Made by a program: the position numbers and the translations under genes
Virus record (IMG/VR): IMGVR_UViG_3300025928_000002
Span: 1 to 58,128 of that record
DNA from: a virus
Length of the DNA: 58,128 nt
Strand: one strand, 5' to 3'
Notes under the pieces: model-generated
The model's database searches: none
The model's input: the letters and a program-made list of their open reading frames with translations, nothing else
Told to the model about the DNA's origin: nothing
In this document: piece by piece, positions 34,152 through 42,630 of the stretch
How the letters are laid out: every line of letters begins with the position of its first letter
Numbering within the stretch: position 1 is the stretch's first letter

Positions 34152-34598
34152 TTAGACGGGCTCCACGTCCTGCCCGACCGTCGTCGAGGAGGCCCCCCCG
34201 CTGTTCGACACGTTGTCCACGATGGCCGATGCGACCTTATCGATGGTTATCGAGTCCGGCAGAGCGACCAGGTCGCCGGCGCCATCCACCTCCACCTCGG
34301 CCAGCAGCAGCGCGTCGCCCACGATCACGCCGTCGTAGAAGGTTGTCGCCCGATTGTTCTGGGGCAGTCGAAGACGTAGGCCGTCATCATCGACCAGCAT
34401 TACCACGGTCGGATACCTCGTCCAGTTCACCGAGCCCGGGGTCCACATCAGCGCGTGGAGAGATCGCGTCCGCACGATCTCGGGCATTTCGCTGGGGAAA
34501 AACGCTCGTACCTCGCTGAGCTGGGTGTGGTAGTCGTCGCTGAGCTTCACCTCCTTCATCGGCTGGGCGTCGTCGGCCGGGATCAATATACCTCTCAT
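34152..34598 (-). CDS. DUF3846-like protein
   Basis: 148 residues from the ATG at 34598. RGILIPADDAQPMKEVKLSDDYHTQLSEV, then TVVMLVDDDGLRLRLPQNNRAT and GVIVGDALLLAEV follow the pattern of DUF3846 phage proteins (ILIPADG...VEL..., VNEEG, I.G). The family has no established function and is frequent in actinophages. The start shares one base with the stop of the upstream gene, so both are coupled. Confidence 0.6.
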   Translation of the reverse strand: MRGILIPADDAQPMKEVKLSDDYHTQLSEVRAFFPSEMPEIVRTRSLHALMWTPGSVNWTRYPTVVMLVDDDGLRLRLPQNNRATTFYDGVIVGDALLLAEVEVDGAGDLVALPDSITIDKVASAIVDNVSNSGGASSTTVGQDVEPV

Positions 34599-34903
34599 CA
34601 CTTCCCCTTCTTGCTGCGTCGAGCGCGGGGGTGATGTACCACGACCCCCTCGCGCACTGTGGATGAACTCTTGGCCCGTCCCTGGGGTGACGCAAGGAAC
34701 ATGACCTGGTGGGGGGCGCAAGCGCTGCACTCAGCGCCGGGATAGACGCCGGTCACGTGCGTCTCACCGTAGGATCGGGGCCTCATGAACTCTGTAGCGA
34801 TATCCCCGAAGCTGTTACCGCTGGACGTCTGCGCTGAACGAGGGTCGGTGGCGAGCAGCGCGAAGATAGGTTCCTGGTTCGGGCTGAGCGAGCGAGCGAT
34901 CAT
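34598..34903 (-). CDS. Hypothetical protein
   Basis: 101 residues, CCTGGAGG before the ATG. CSACAPHQ in the middle and a basic end (HHPRARRSKKGK). It is the first gene of a two-gene unit with the DUF3846-like gene, under a strong promoter (34972-35000); a small hairpin ACCCGAT/ATCGGGT (about 34922-34939) lies in its leader. No function recognised. Confidence 0.55.
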   Translation of the reverse strand: MIARSLSPNQEPIFALLATDPRSAQTSSGNSFGDIATEFMRPRSYGETHVTGVYPGAECSACAPHQVMFLASPQGRAKSSSTVREGVVVHHPRARRSKKGK

Positions 34904-34971
34904 TCTGGCCTCCAGGTAGATACCCGATGTAGATCGGGTCTGGGAGCGGCCCTGAGCTGGGCAGCGCTCCT

Positions 34972-35000
34972 AGTATATCAAACCACCTATCTGATGTCAA
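34972..35000 (-). promoter_or_regulatory. Strong leftward promoter
   Basis: Reverse-strand TTGACA (35000-34995), 17 bases, TATACT (34977-34972), near consensus. It overlaps the stop of the gene at 34997-35236. Confidence 0.75.
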
Positions 35001-35236
35001 CTCAAGCGATCGAGCGAGGCGGCTGTCCAAGGCTCGTCGCAGTCGGCGCAGCCGAACACCACCTCGTGCTCGCAGTCGGGCGATGGCACGAACACCGGAT
35101 GGCCAAGTGAGTCGACTCCGAAGATGTCGCCATGAGTCGCGACGAGCATCATCCATCTGTGTTGACCAGGCGTACAGGTAGAAGCCGATCCAGGCTCTAC
35201 AGAATCTTCGGACTCGATGTGATCGCCCTCGGGCAT
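34997..35236 (-). CDS. Small hypothetical protein with possible zinc site
   Basis: 79 residues. HVFVPSPDCEHEVVFGCADCDEPW gives Cys-x-His and CxxC that may hold zinc. A His-Arg-Trp segment precedes (GQHRWMMLVATHGD). Second gene of a leftward pair after 35251-35811. Function unknown. Confidence 0.55.
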   Translation of the reverse strand: MPEGDHIESEDSVEPGSASTCTPGQHRWMMLVATHGDIFGVDSLGHPVFVPSPDCEHEVVFGCADCDEPWTAASLDRLS

Positions 35237-35250
35237 GAGATCCCCTAGAC

Positions 35251-35811
35251 CTAGTAGCGACGGTAGTTATCGTGAGAGATGCCGCATACAGCACAGCGGC
35301 GTATAGAGCCATCGAAATAAGGCTCAAGAGGAGTCCCAATGAAAGCGTGATGTTTTCTGAAGTAGGCGAAGACGGTCGGTCGCCGGCAGTAGAAGCACCA
35401 GTCGTGTGGGCCGTACTCTTGGATGAGTTCAGAGCTTGGCGCCCAAACCTTCTCAACGACCTTCTTGCTGACGTTGCCCTTGCCGTCGACGACGAGCATG
35501 GGCTTTCCGGTCTTGGGGTCTCGGACGAGGAACCTGCGGGTCGGCGGCTTGTAAGACACCCCCCTACACTGAAGCACGGCGTTGTGAATCGAACCGTCCT
35601 CGATCCTCGGAAGAACGTAGTCGACGCCGGACTGATAGTGAGTGACATCTTTGCGCCTCCATGGCGAAGTCTGGTTGAACCTCACCCACAGCCTCCATCC
35701 GTCAGACCTCGCGGCCTGGTGCGGATACATCGGCGGCGTCTCGGTGAAGAACTTCCTAAACGTCTTGTCCTCTAGCAGGTCTCCGAGTGGTATCAGGGTG
35801 ATCGGGGTCAT
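35251..35811 (-). CDS. Hypothetical protein with zinc-ribbon-like C-terminus
   Basis: 186 residues from the ATG at 35811 (CCAGGAGCC upstream); upstream in-frame ATGs overlap the promoter. Contains FTETPPMYPHQAARSDGWRLWVRF, then VRDPKTGKPMLVVDGKGN, and a C-terminal CFYCRRPTVF...RRCAVCGI with two CxxC pairs, a likely zinc ribbon. Possibly binds nucleic acid. Divergent from the primase-helicase gene. Confidence 0.6.
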   Translation of the reverse strand: MTPITLIPLGDLLEDKTFRKFFTETPPMYPHQAARSDGWRLWVRFNQTSPWRRKDVTHYQSGVDYVLPRIEDGSIHNAVLQCRGVSYKPPTRRFLVRDPKTGKPMLVVDGKGNVSKKVVEKVWAPSSELIQEYGPHDWCFYCRRPTVFAYFRKHHAFIGTPLEPYFDGSIRRCAVCGISHDNYRRY

Positions 35812-35854
35812 TGGGTCAGTGGCTCCTGGTGTCGTCGAGCAGCGTCGTGGCATC

Positions 35855-35884
35855 ACTATATCAGCCCTAGCAAAGGTCGCGCAA
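35855..35884 (-). promoter_or_regulatory. Leftward promoter, divergent pair
   Basis: Reverse-strand TTGCGC (35884-35879), 18 bases, TATAGT (35860-35855). Confidence 0.6.
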
Positions 35885-35901
35885 CTGCTCTGTCCGGTGG
35901 G

Positions 35902-35930
35902 TTGATAAGTAATAAACTCTGTGCGATGAT
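35902..35930 (+). promoter_or_regulatory. Rightward promoter, divergent pair
   Basis: TTGATA (35902-35907), 17 bases, GATGAT (35925-35930), ahead of the primase-helicase gene; its back-to-back partner lies 18 bases away, so one regulator could control both. Confidence 0.6.
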
Positions 35931-35954
35931 TGAACCTCAAGAAAGGGGGCGACC

Positions 35955-38015
35955 TTGGACAGGCGCCAAGCTGAGGATGTATTAAGCATCATATCGCAAG
36001 CGTGGGGGCCCTCAGAAAACACTGGATACTGCTTCTTCCCCTGGATCAACCGACGTGAGCAGGCACAGGGTAAGGGGGGATTCCACAGCGTAGCCTTCGA
36101 GTGGCCGACCGAGCGGGATGAGATCGTCGACCACATGCTCAAGCACCAACACGACGATCTGTACTGGTGCCCGGTCATATTCGACGGCCCACACCGACAA
36201 GAGGGCCTGGCCCACGAGGAGTACGCACTGTGGGCCGACCTAGACGAGGCAGATCCACACCGCATAGAGTCGCGGTGGAAGCCCACCGTGGCCTGGGAGA
36301 CGTCGCCGGGCAGGTATCAGGCCATCTGGCTGCTCAAGGACCACGACAACGAAGATCTCTACGGCGCGGCCCGCCAGTCTGGTGAGAACCGGCTGATGAC
36401 CCACATGCTAGGCGCTGACCCCAGCGGGTGGGATATCACCCAGCTGCTCAGGGTGCCAGGCTGGGTCAACCACAAGGCGGAGTACTCAGCGCCGGGCAGG
36501 CATCCCCAGGGTAAGCTGCTGTGGTCCGATGGACCTCGCTATGAAGCTGTGAGCTTCAACGATCTGCCGCCCTTGCCCAAGGGCTTCCACATGGTGGAGT
36601 TCGACGAGGACCTGCTCAAGGAGGTCGAGGAGGTCGACCGGCACGAACTCGCCAAGCGCATCGGTCCGATGCTGCCCAAGCGGGCTCAGAATCTGCTGAA
36701 GGCCAAGAGCGTCAATGGCGACGACCGCAGCAAGACTCTATGGTATCTGACCCAGTGTCTCGCCGAAGCGGAATGCACCGTGGCGGAGATCATAGCCATG
36801 GTCCGCCCGACCATCTGGAACAAGTTCGACGGCCGTGCCGACGAGCTCAGACGCTTGGGCGCTGACGCAGTGGCCGCGGTCGACACCCACGAGGAGAAGG
36901 CCGCCGGCGGGCCCCTGCCGGTCAAGCGTAACTGGAAACAGGGCATGGCCTTCGTCAAGAGGCCCCTCTGGCTCATACCCGGCCTCATCGTGCAGGGCAG
37001 TGTGGGCTTCATCGCCGGCGAGCCCAAGACCCGCAAGAGCTGGGTCGGTCTCGATCTCGCATTCTCAATCGCTCTCGCGGGTAAGGGCGTTCAAGCGAGA
37101 TTTATGAACTACTTCGACGTCAATGAGGGCGGCCCGGTTCTATATCTCATTCTCGAAGACGCCCTGCCGGTGGTGAAGAGCCGCGGTGAGAAGATCTGGG
37201 CGTCCAAAGCCGCTGAGGCCTGGGGTATCGCCCTGACGGACGAGGGCGTGGAGCTCGGTCGCGACTTCATGTCCTCCGAGCCCGACCCGGACATCGACTA
37301 TGTAGGCGACTGTGTGGTGCAGCTGTCGTCCGAGCGCGGCCGAGACTGGCTCTCCCTGATGATCGGTGAGGGACAGCTAGGCACCAACCGGCCCTACAAA
37401 GCCCTCATCATCGACACCATGATGCGCTCCGCTGGGGATGTCGATGAGAATAAATCCCTGGAGCTCATGACCAAGCTGCTGGGTCCTCTCACCACCCTGT
37501 CTCGACGACACAGCCTGAATATCATAGTAGTACACCACTTCAAGAAAGCCTCCAAAGATGGCTCCGCCCGCGGCGGTCAGCGCATGCTCGGCTCTCAAGC
37601 CTTCCACGCCTGGGCGGAGGACTCACTCTACCTGACCACCGACGGCCACGACCTAGTGGTGGAGGCAGAGTCCAAGTCAACCGAGTCCTCCACACATAGA
37701 TTCTCCTTCAACGGTCCCCGAGGCACCTGGTCGCCCACCCACGAGGCCAACTTGATCAACACCCCCCAACCTACCGAGCTCGACTTCGCCGGTGTCCATC
37801 GACCCAAGCCTAAGCAACCGAGCCTCAACCCGACCACAGCCAAGGTACTTGCAGCCCTGGTCACCCTAGGCCCGGACACCCACCACCACGCTATCGCCAA
37901 AGCCGCCGACCTGACCTACAACGACGCCAAGCATCATCTCAATCTTCTCTGCCAGTCCAAGCTGATCACCCACACCACCGTGGCTGGCACTCAGCGCTGG
38001 TCCCCCAAAGCATGA
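35955..38015 (+). CDS. Primase-helicase (AEP-like primase plus RepA-like ATPase)
   Basis: 686 residues with a TTG start after GAAAGGGGG. Residues 1-200 look like a RepB-type archaeo-eukaryotic primase: ALWADLDEADPHRIE (metal-binding Asp pair), YQAIWLL and TQLLRVPGWVNHK. Residues about 330-590 are a RepA/AAA_25-type helicase: GFIAGEPKTRKSW (Walker A), KALIIDTMMRSAG (Walker B) and IIVVHHFKKASKDGSARGGQRMLGSQ (sensor/H4). The last 60 residues resemble a winged helix (TAKVLAALVTLG...YNDAKHHLNLL). It would unwind the fork and make primers for the polymerase at 26113. Confidence 0.85.
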   Translation: MDRRQAEDVLSIISQAWGPSENTGYCFFPWINRREQAQGKGGFHSVAFEWPTERDEIVDHMLKHQHDDLYWCPVIFDGPHRQEGLAHEEYALWADLDEADPHRIESRWKPTVAWETSPGRYQAIWLLKDHDNEDLYGAARQSGENRLMTHMLGADPSGWDITQLLRVPGWVNHKAEYSAPGRHPQGKLLWSDGPRYEAVSFNDLPPLPKGFHMVEFDEDLLKEVEEVDRHELAKRIGPMLPKRAQNLLKAKSVNGDDRSKTLWYLTQCLAEAECTVAEIIAMVRPTIWNKFDGRADELRRLGADAVAAVDTHEEKAAGGPLPVKRNWKQGMAFVKRPLWLIPGLIVQGSVGFIAGEPKTRKSWVGLDLAFSIALAGKGVQARFMNYFDVNEGGPVLYLILEDALPVVKSRGEKIWASKAAEAWGIALTDEGVELGRDFMSSEPDPDIDYVGDCVVQLSSERGRDWLSLMIGEGQLGTNRPYKALIIDTMMRSAGDVDENKSLELMTKLLGPLTTLSRRHSLNIIVVHHFKKASKDGSARGGQRMLGSQAFHAWAEDSLYLTTDGHDLVVEAESKSTESSTHRFSFNGPRGTWSPTHEANLINTPQPTELDFAGVHRPKPKQPSLNPTTAKVLAALVTLGPDTHHHAIAKAADLTYNDAKHHLNLLCQSKLITHTTVAGTQRWSPKA

Positions 38016-38396
38016 CAATCAAAGGACAAATGCGAGTCAAAGCAGGACAGACATAAACCTCTCACGCGCGCGCCCCTTGTGCTCGCATGCATGCGCTCCC
38101 CACCTTAAGGTGGGGGGAGCATCATGCATTGCGAGTGCAAGCGAACTAAAAACTACATGGCGTCGGTTGAGGCCACGCCACTCGCTCCGCTCGGGCAGCG
38201 TACTCAACGGTGACACAGGCTGTATACACACACCCGCCCTGCCCCGCGGTGGGGCGCACCACATGTCCCACACCGCCACTCTGCGCGTTCCGCGCGCCGG
38301 GCGGTGGGGCAGTGGGGCCTCCTAGGGCGGGGCTTTAAGGGGGAGGGAGGACTAGAGGGGTCGACATCGAGATCAGGTTGATGATAAAATGGTCAC
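38016..38396. other. Noncoding stretch with large imperfect palindrome and promoter
   Basis: 381 bases without a credible gene. 38076-38141 forms a long imperfect hairpin with the core CTCCCCACC/TTAA/GGTGGGG. Then GC-rich sequence with short repeats, and the leaderless promoter at 38361-38390. It may hold a terminator for the primase gene, an origin element, or both. Confidence 0.55.
38361..38396 (+). promoter_or_regulatory. Leaderless promoter for gene at 38397
   Basis: TCGACA (38361-38366), 18 bases, TAAAAT (38385-38390), six bases, ATG at 38397. Confidence 0.55.
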
Positions 38397-38738
38397 ATGA
38401 TACAACGACTGCAAGCGGCTCCGCTAGGCCGACCGCCCAGCTTCAAGGAGCCCGCCACATTACCGCCCTTCACCGCGGAGGCCACGCTCAAGCGCGCGGT
38501 CGAGCGACTCGCCTCTCTGGAGGGACTGCCCAAGTCCGAGATCATGCGACGCGCCATGAAGCTGGGCATGCGACAGCTTCTGCGGGAGCGCAAGGGCGAG
38601 CTCGACCCCATGGTGCGCGCCGCCTTCGACGCGGGCTTCGATGAGGCTCGCGGTCTCGAGGAGATCGAGCAGTCCGACGAGGCGGAGCTCGCCACAGCCG
38701 CCTTCAACTCTTTTGTAGAAGGATGGAGGGCCGTCTGA
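38397..38738 (+). CDS. Ribbon-helix-helix-like regulator
   Basis: 113 residues, leaderless. FTAEATLKRAVERLASLEGLPKSEIMRRAMKLGMRQLL fits a strand followed by two helices with the S-x-x-I/L-x-R-A pattern of ribbon-helix-helix DNA-binding proteins, followed by an acidic helical C-terminus. As first gene of a 13-gene rightward unit directly after its own promoter, it may regulate that unit. Stop overlaps the next ATG (TGATG). Confidence 0.6.
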   Translation: MIQRLQAAPLGRPPSFKEPATLPPFTAEATLKRAVERLASLEGLPKSEIMRRAMKLGMRQLLRERKGELDPMVRAAFDAGFDEARGLEEIEQSDEAELATAAFNSFVEGWRAV

Positions 38739-39232
38739 TGGGATACGCACAGGAGCTTCACGGTCTCGACCGAGAGATCCAAGAGCAGGTCAATCTCAAG
38801 GAGACCGACGCAGACGCCGCAAGGCGTTTCGCCACGGAGCTCGAGGAGCTGAAGGCCGACCACCAGCGCGCTCTGAAGCTGGTCGCCGACCTCTACACGG
38901 CCGGCACGGGCCGCGAGGGTGTGGGGCCCATACGGGGGGTCGTCGAGGACGTCGTCGAGGAGCGACTTCGGCTGCATCGCACGATACACACGATGCATCG
39001 CATGATCCACACTCTTCGCGAAGAGTGCGTCACCGAGCTGAGCTACAAGGAGATCGACGACATCGCCGGCGAAGAGCCCCGGTGCGCTGAGTGCCACGGC
39101 CATGGTATGGGCTCAGGCCAGGAGCTCGTGCCGGTCTCACTCCGGATCATGTGGCCAGACGAGGCGGGCGATCCGCCAAACTTCGACAAGATCGACGCCG
39201 CTCTGGCGTCTGTGGGACTGCGGAGAGTGTAG
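38738..39232 (+). CDS. Coiled-coil protein with His/Cys-rich segment
   Basis: 164 residues from ATG 38738. Long helical, coiled-coil region (about 5-110) with HRTIHTMHRMIHTLREEC, then CAECHGHGMGSGQE, a CxxCxGxG pattern as in DnaJ-type zinc repeats but only once. Ends with a beta-rich stretch. Function unknown. Confidence 0.55.
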   Translation: MGYAQELHGLDREIQEQVNLKETDADAARRFATELEELKADHQRALKLVADLYTAGTGREGVGPIRGVVEDVVEERLRLHRTIHTMHRMIHTLREECVTELSYKEIDDIAGEEPRCAECHGHGMGSGQELVPVSLRIMWPDEAGDPPNFDKIDAALASVGLRRV

Positions 39233-39234
39233 GG

Positions 39235-40065
39235 ATGATGGACGAGGACTTGGGAGTCGTCAGTAGGGTCGTCAGAGAGAACTACGCCGGCATCGGCGAC
39301 GACGGTAGCGGCATCTACCTGCATCCGGCCAAGTGGAACTGTGCACGTCTGCCGGGTAGTGAGGAGGTTCTGCTGGCCTACTTCTTCAAGCTCATCTACA
39401 TGGAGCGGGTCAGGCAAATCAAGAGGTGGGGCGACCAGCGACACCCTGACGGGACTGGCGAGGGCTACGCGGAGCTCGCTGCATACCTGAAGACTCGGTG
39501 CCAGGACAACGCTGCTCGCGGCAAGGTGGCCTGGCTCGATATTCTAATGGAGGAGGTCGGCGAGGTCGCTGAGTGCGACCCGATAACTGAGGCGGAGCAG
39601 CTTCAGCTTCCCCGAGCTGAGATGGAGCGGGATCTTGAGGCGGAGATGGTGCAGTCCGCTGCGGTGATCGCCGCCTGGTACTCGGACATCTGCCGCAGGG
39701 AGTTGCCGGGCAAGTTCGTAGTAAAGCCTCAGGGGACAAGAGCCGACGGGCTACACGACGACGCGCCAGCCATACAGGCTGCGGTGGATCAGGTCGTGAG
39801 CTGGCACAAGTTGGACGACGGCGGCGCGTCCGCCCACGGTCTGGGTCTGCCGGGCGCTCAGCCTGATGGGCGGGGCGAGACGTTCGACCGAGATGGTACC
39901 ATGGCCTACACACAGTGGGGCCTCACAGGTCAGCAGGGTGTGGAGCGACTGCGCGACGCCATCAGGAAGTTGCAGGACGAGCATGGCGGTCAGCTGCCTG
40001 AGGGTAAGTACACGATAGATCTGAGGGGAGATGACGATGAGACTCCTGAGCAGGCTGGGTCGTAA
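39235..40065 (+). CDS. MazG-like nucleotide pyrophosphohydrolase
   Basis: 276 residues from ATG 39235 (39238 also possible); the earlier frame is shadow. RQIKRWGDQRHPDG, then WLDILMEEVGEVAE and QSAAVIAAWYSDICR reproduce the MazG-like helices with the EExxE metal site. The C-terminal 100 residues are unrelated and hydrophilic. Such enzymes hydrolyse NTPs or alarmones such as ppGpp and can counter host stress responses. It is the second all-alpha NTP pyrophosphatase in this genome. Confidence 0.7.
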   Translation: MMDEDLGVVSRVVRENYAGIGDDGSGIYLHPAKWNCARLPGSEEVLLAYFFKLIYMERVRQIKRWGDQRHPDGTGEGYAELAAYLKTRCQDNAARGKVAWLDILMEEVGEVAECDPITEAEQLQLPRAEMERDLEAEMVQSAAVIAAWYSDICRRELPGKFVVKPQGTRADGLHDDAPAIQAAVDQVVSWHKLDDGGASAHGLGLPGAQPDGRGETFDRDGTMAYTQWGLTGQQGVERLRDAIRKLQDEHGGQLPEGKYTIDLRGDDDETPEQAGS

Positions 40066-40471
40066 GTCGCCGGTGGGTGTGGACTACGAGCCGCTGAGGA
40101 TCGACGCCGGGATGTATCACGACCTCAAGGTCATGGGATCCTCAGTCGAGCGGGCCAGCGCGAACTACCACAACGCCACTAACGAGTGGATGTTCGGCCT
40201 GGGCGTCTTCCGCAACATACGGCTAGACGCTCTGCATCTGGTGCGGCTGGTGTCCTATGACGTCGGCACCGTCATGGATCGCACGAGGGACGGCGGCAGG
40301 AACTTCGTCTATCGCATATCCGCGCGGTGGTACCTAGGTGAGAGGGAGTGGCAGGTTGGTCAGAACAGCTTGACCATTCTCCACACGCCGCCGCAGCTCG
40401 TCAACGTGCTCGCCTCGGACTTCGACGAGTGGTGGAAGATCTACAACGAACAGAAGGAGAAGTGGGCATGA
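40031..40471 (+). CDS. Hypothetical protein
   Basis: 146 residues, CTGAGGGGAG upstream, overlapping the MazG-like gene by 35 bases. Mixed alpha/beta, Trp-rich C-terminus (SARWYLGEREWQVGQ, DFDEWWKIYNEQKEKW). No cysteines or membrane spans. Its stop overlaps the next start. Function not recognised. Confidence 0.6.
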   Translation: MTMRLLSRLGRKSPVGVDYEPLRIDAGMYHDLKVMGSSVERASANYHNATNEWMFGLGVFRNIRLDALHLVRLVSYDVGTVMDRTRDGGRNFVYRISARWYLGEREWQVGQNSLTILHTPPQLVNVLASDFDEWWKIYNEQKEKWA

Positions 40472-41187
40472 TGATGGTCAGGGAGGATGGTCAGGAGTAT
40501 CGGGGCAAGAGGCTGACCCGCGAGCAGGTCGACATCGTCGAGAAGCGGCTGAGCGAGACTCTTGACCGCTGGTCGGGTGTGGGTCATACCGTGGAGGGCG
40601 CACGACTGCACGTCGAAGCTGAGTTCCTGCAGACTCTGATCGAGGAGCTCAGCGAGGGCTCGCTCGACGCTGACGTCGGCTCAACGGCCGAGCAGATCGC
40701 CGCTCTCGAGGGTCAGCTGGCCATGGCCAAGAAGTGCCTGAGGGGTATCGGACTGCCTGAGACCACCATCAACATGATTCTCTCGGGTGGGGTGACGCCG
40801 GCTGCGGTGGGTCAGGTGGAGACGAACGAGATCGGCGACACAGTGAGGGACCAGGCTGAGGGGTTGGAGAGCCTGAAGGTAGAGATAGCTAGGTCGCCAC
40901 GACACAAGGCTAAGCTGGTTCTGCAGCAGGTTCTTGAGGGCTGGGGTGTGGGGGGTTTCGACAACGATGGCATGAACGACCCTGCACCCTCTGAGAGGGT
41001 GATGGCCCGGCAGCTGATGGACGCGCTCGATGAGGAAGGCATTCTCAAGGCCCTGTACGCCGCTGGACTCAAGCGGGGCTTGGCTCGAGGGCAGCACCCC
41101 GGCGACGACTTCGGCTATCGGGCGGTTCGAGCTGACACGTTGCAGAAGCTTGACGTCATGTTCTACAAGTACTGGCTCGCCAGGTAG
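40468..41187 (+). CDS. Hypothetical helical protein
   Basis: 239 residues from ATG 40468. Helical with Glu-rich N-terminus (RLSETLDRWSGVG), and a region AEQIAALEGQLAMAKKCLRGIGLPETTINMILSGG that may form a coiled coil and a turn. No catalytic motif visible. Part of the rightward unit; unknown role. Confidence 0.55.
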   Translation: MMMVREDGQEYRGKRLTREQVDIVEKRLSETLDRWSGVGHTVEGARLHVEAEFLQTLIEELSEGSLDADVGSTAEQIAALEGQLAMAKKCLRGIGLPETTINMILSGGVTPAAVGQVETNEIGDTVRDQAEGLESLKVEIARSPRHKAKLVLQQVLEGWGVGGFDNDGMNDPAPSERVMARQLMDALDEEGILKALYAAGLKRGLARGQHPGDDFGYRAVRADTLQKLDVMFYKYWLAR

Positions 41188-41206
41188 CTCTGTTGTGGGA
41201 TGAGAG

Positions 41207-41554
41207 GTGCAGCTCTTTCTTCTGATCTTGTGGATCACTTCGTGCACGCTAGGTCTGATAGCATGGGTGCCTGGGCTCACCGGCAGGTGGCCCTGGCCAC
41301 CATTCAGGGAGATAACTATGACGTACGGCAGAGAGTCTGGCGACTGGGGTGATGGCGATCCTCAGGCTGAGATCGAGCCCGGACCGGGTGACCATGGTAC
41401 CTGCGCGGTCTGCGGCGAGGAGATCATTCTGACGCCCGTCCAGGGCATGGAGCTCAAGTGGCTCCACATGAACGCTGTGCAGGACGGCGAGATATGGGTC
41501 AGTCTTGACGCTGAGCGCAACGACCATGAGGCTCAGCTGGGCGGTCCGGCCTGA
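41207..41554 (+). CDS. Hypothetical protein, possible membrane anchor and CxxC
   Basis: 115 residues with a GTG at 41207; an internal ATG at 41318 (GGGAGATAACT upstream) would give 78 residues. The longer form begins with one membrane segment (LFLLILWITSCTLGLIAW). The shared part has CAVCGEE...LKWLHMNA, a CxxC...H pattern that may bind zinc. Which start is used cannot be settled from sequence. Confidence 0.5.
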   Translation: MQLFLLILWITSCTLGLIAWVPGLTGRWPWPPFREITMTYGRESGDWGDGDPQAEIEPGPGDHGTCAVCGEEIILTPVQGMELKWLHMNAVQDGEIWVSLDAERNDHEAQLGGPA

Positions 41555-41742
41555 TGAAGCAGCTGATGTGGGGCAAGAGCAAGGAGAGCGGGGTGTGGTG
41601 GGCGAGGACATATCGGTGGAGGCTCATGTGGAACGACCACGACTCGCTCTACGTCTGCGTGGGCAAGGCCAGACTGAGGCTCATGAAGCCCGGAAAGTTT
41701 AGAAGAGTGGAGGGGGATCATGGGGCATCCCGGAGAGGGTAG
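41554..41742 (+). CDS. Small basic Trp-rich protein
   Basis: 62 residues, start overlapping the previous TGA. Basic and aromatic (WWARTYRWRLMWNDHDSLYV). The 3' end overlaps the next gene by 23 bases. No known family; coding potential rests on tight packing with neighbours. Confidence 0.45.
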   Translation: MKQLMWGKSKESGVWWARTYRWRLMWNDHDSLYVCVGKARLRLMKPGKFRRVEGDHGASRRG

Positions 41743-42043
41743 GGAGGTCGAGTATCGGGGTCTGCTGGAGTATCGGTGGACCGCAGGCTGCTCGCCGACG
41801 GTGGGCATAGATCAGGTACGTAAGGTCATGATGGCTCGATGCGGTTCATGTGGGAGCCACACGGCTGAGTATCCACTATACGTCAGCGCAGGGGGTGTGC
41901 CCGCTAGGCTAGGCAGAGACAGGTCTGAGGAGCATGAGCACGACGCTCCGCTAGGTGTAGGATGGGTCGATGCCGAGGTGCTGATGGAGTGGACCACCAG
42001 GCATCTAGACAGCACCATCGCTGTGATGAGGGGGTTATTCTGA
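41720..42043 (+). CDS. Hypothetical protein with CxxC
   Basis: 107 residues, AGTGGAGGGGG upstream. MMARCGSCGSHTAEYPLYVS gives a CxxC and His that could bind metal; acidic C-terminus. The TGA overlaps the next ATG (TGATG). Unknown function. Confidence 0.55.
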   Translation: MGHPGEGREVEYRGLLEYRWTAGCSPTVGIDQVRKVMMARCGSCGSHTAEYPLYVSAGGVPARLGRDRSEEHEHDAPLGVGWVDAEVLMEWTTRHLDSTIAVMRGLF

Positions 42044-42630
42044 TGACATCTGTATCCGTATCTGTATACCCACCCCGACAGGTGTATGCGGCCGCCCTCT
42101 GCTCGGTCAGGGGGGAGTGGGATGAGCTGCGGTGGCAGATCTACGACCGGGCCCGGGCGATGGGACTCTTTCTGGCTAGGCCTGGGGAGGGTCCGCAGCG
42201 CTTCGGGCCTGGCCTGAATGAGGCCATGGTACAGTACGACTATGCACGAGAACAGATCAGATCTCTGGTGGCTACTAATGGCGTGCTGAGACTGCACGGC
42301 CGGGAGCACGTGAGAGTCGTCACGCCGCTGTTCACCTATGATCTGAGGAATGCTGGGCGGTGGGCCGGTAGGACCTGGTTCGGTCTGTGGTCTAGTGAGG
42401 GCTGGAGGCAGGGTGAGCCTAGGTGGCAGTGGGGCTCGATGAGAGAGCAGCAGGCCAAAACGCTGATGGAGGTTCTGCTGAGGTCAGGCCCGTGGGCCGA
42501 TGAGCTGGGGCAGCCTGTCGATATGGGTCAGGGCAGAAGGAGGGCTGATCGGCCGGTGGACACTGATGAGCTTATGTGGTGGCTGGGACTGGCCGACAGA
42601 GAAGCTGAGAGAGAAGCTGAGAGTGTCTGA
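42043..42630 (+). CDS. Hypothetical protein
   Basis: 195 residues from ATG 42043. Trp/Arg-rich (WGSMREQQAKTLMEVLLRSGPWADELG), mixed fold, no recognised motif. The C-terminus overlaps the GTG start of the next gene by eight bases. Confidence 0.55.
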   Translation: MTSVSVSVYPPRQVYAAALCSVRGEWDELRWQIYDRARAMGLFLARPGEGPQRFGPGLNEAMVQYDYAREQIRSLVATNGVLRLHGREHVRVVTPLFTYDLRNAGRWAGRTWFGLWSSEGWRQGEPRWQWGSMREQQAKTLMEVLLRSGPWADELGQPVDMGQGRRRADRPVDTDELMWWLGLADREAEREAESV

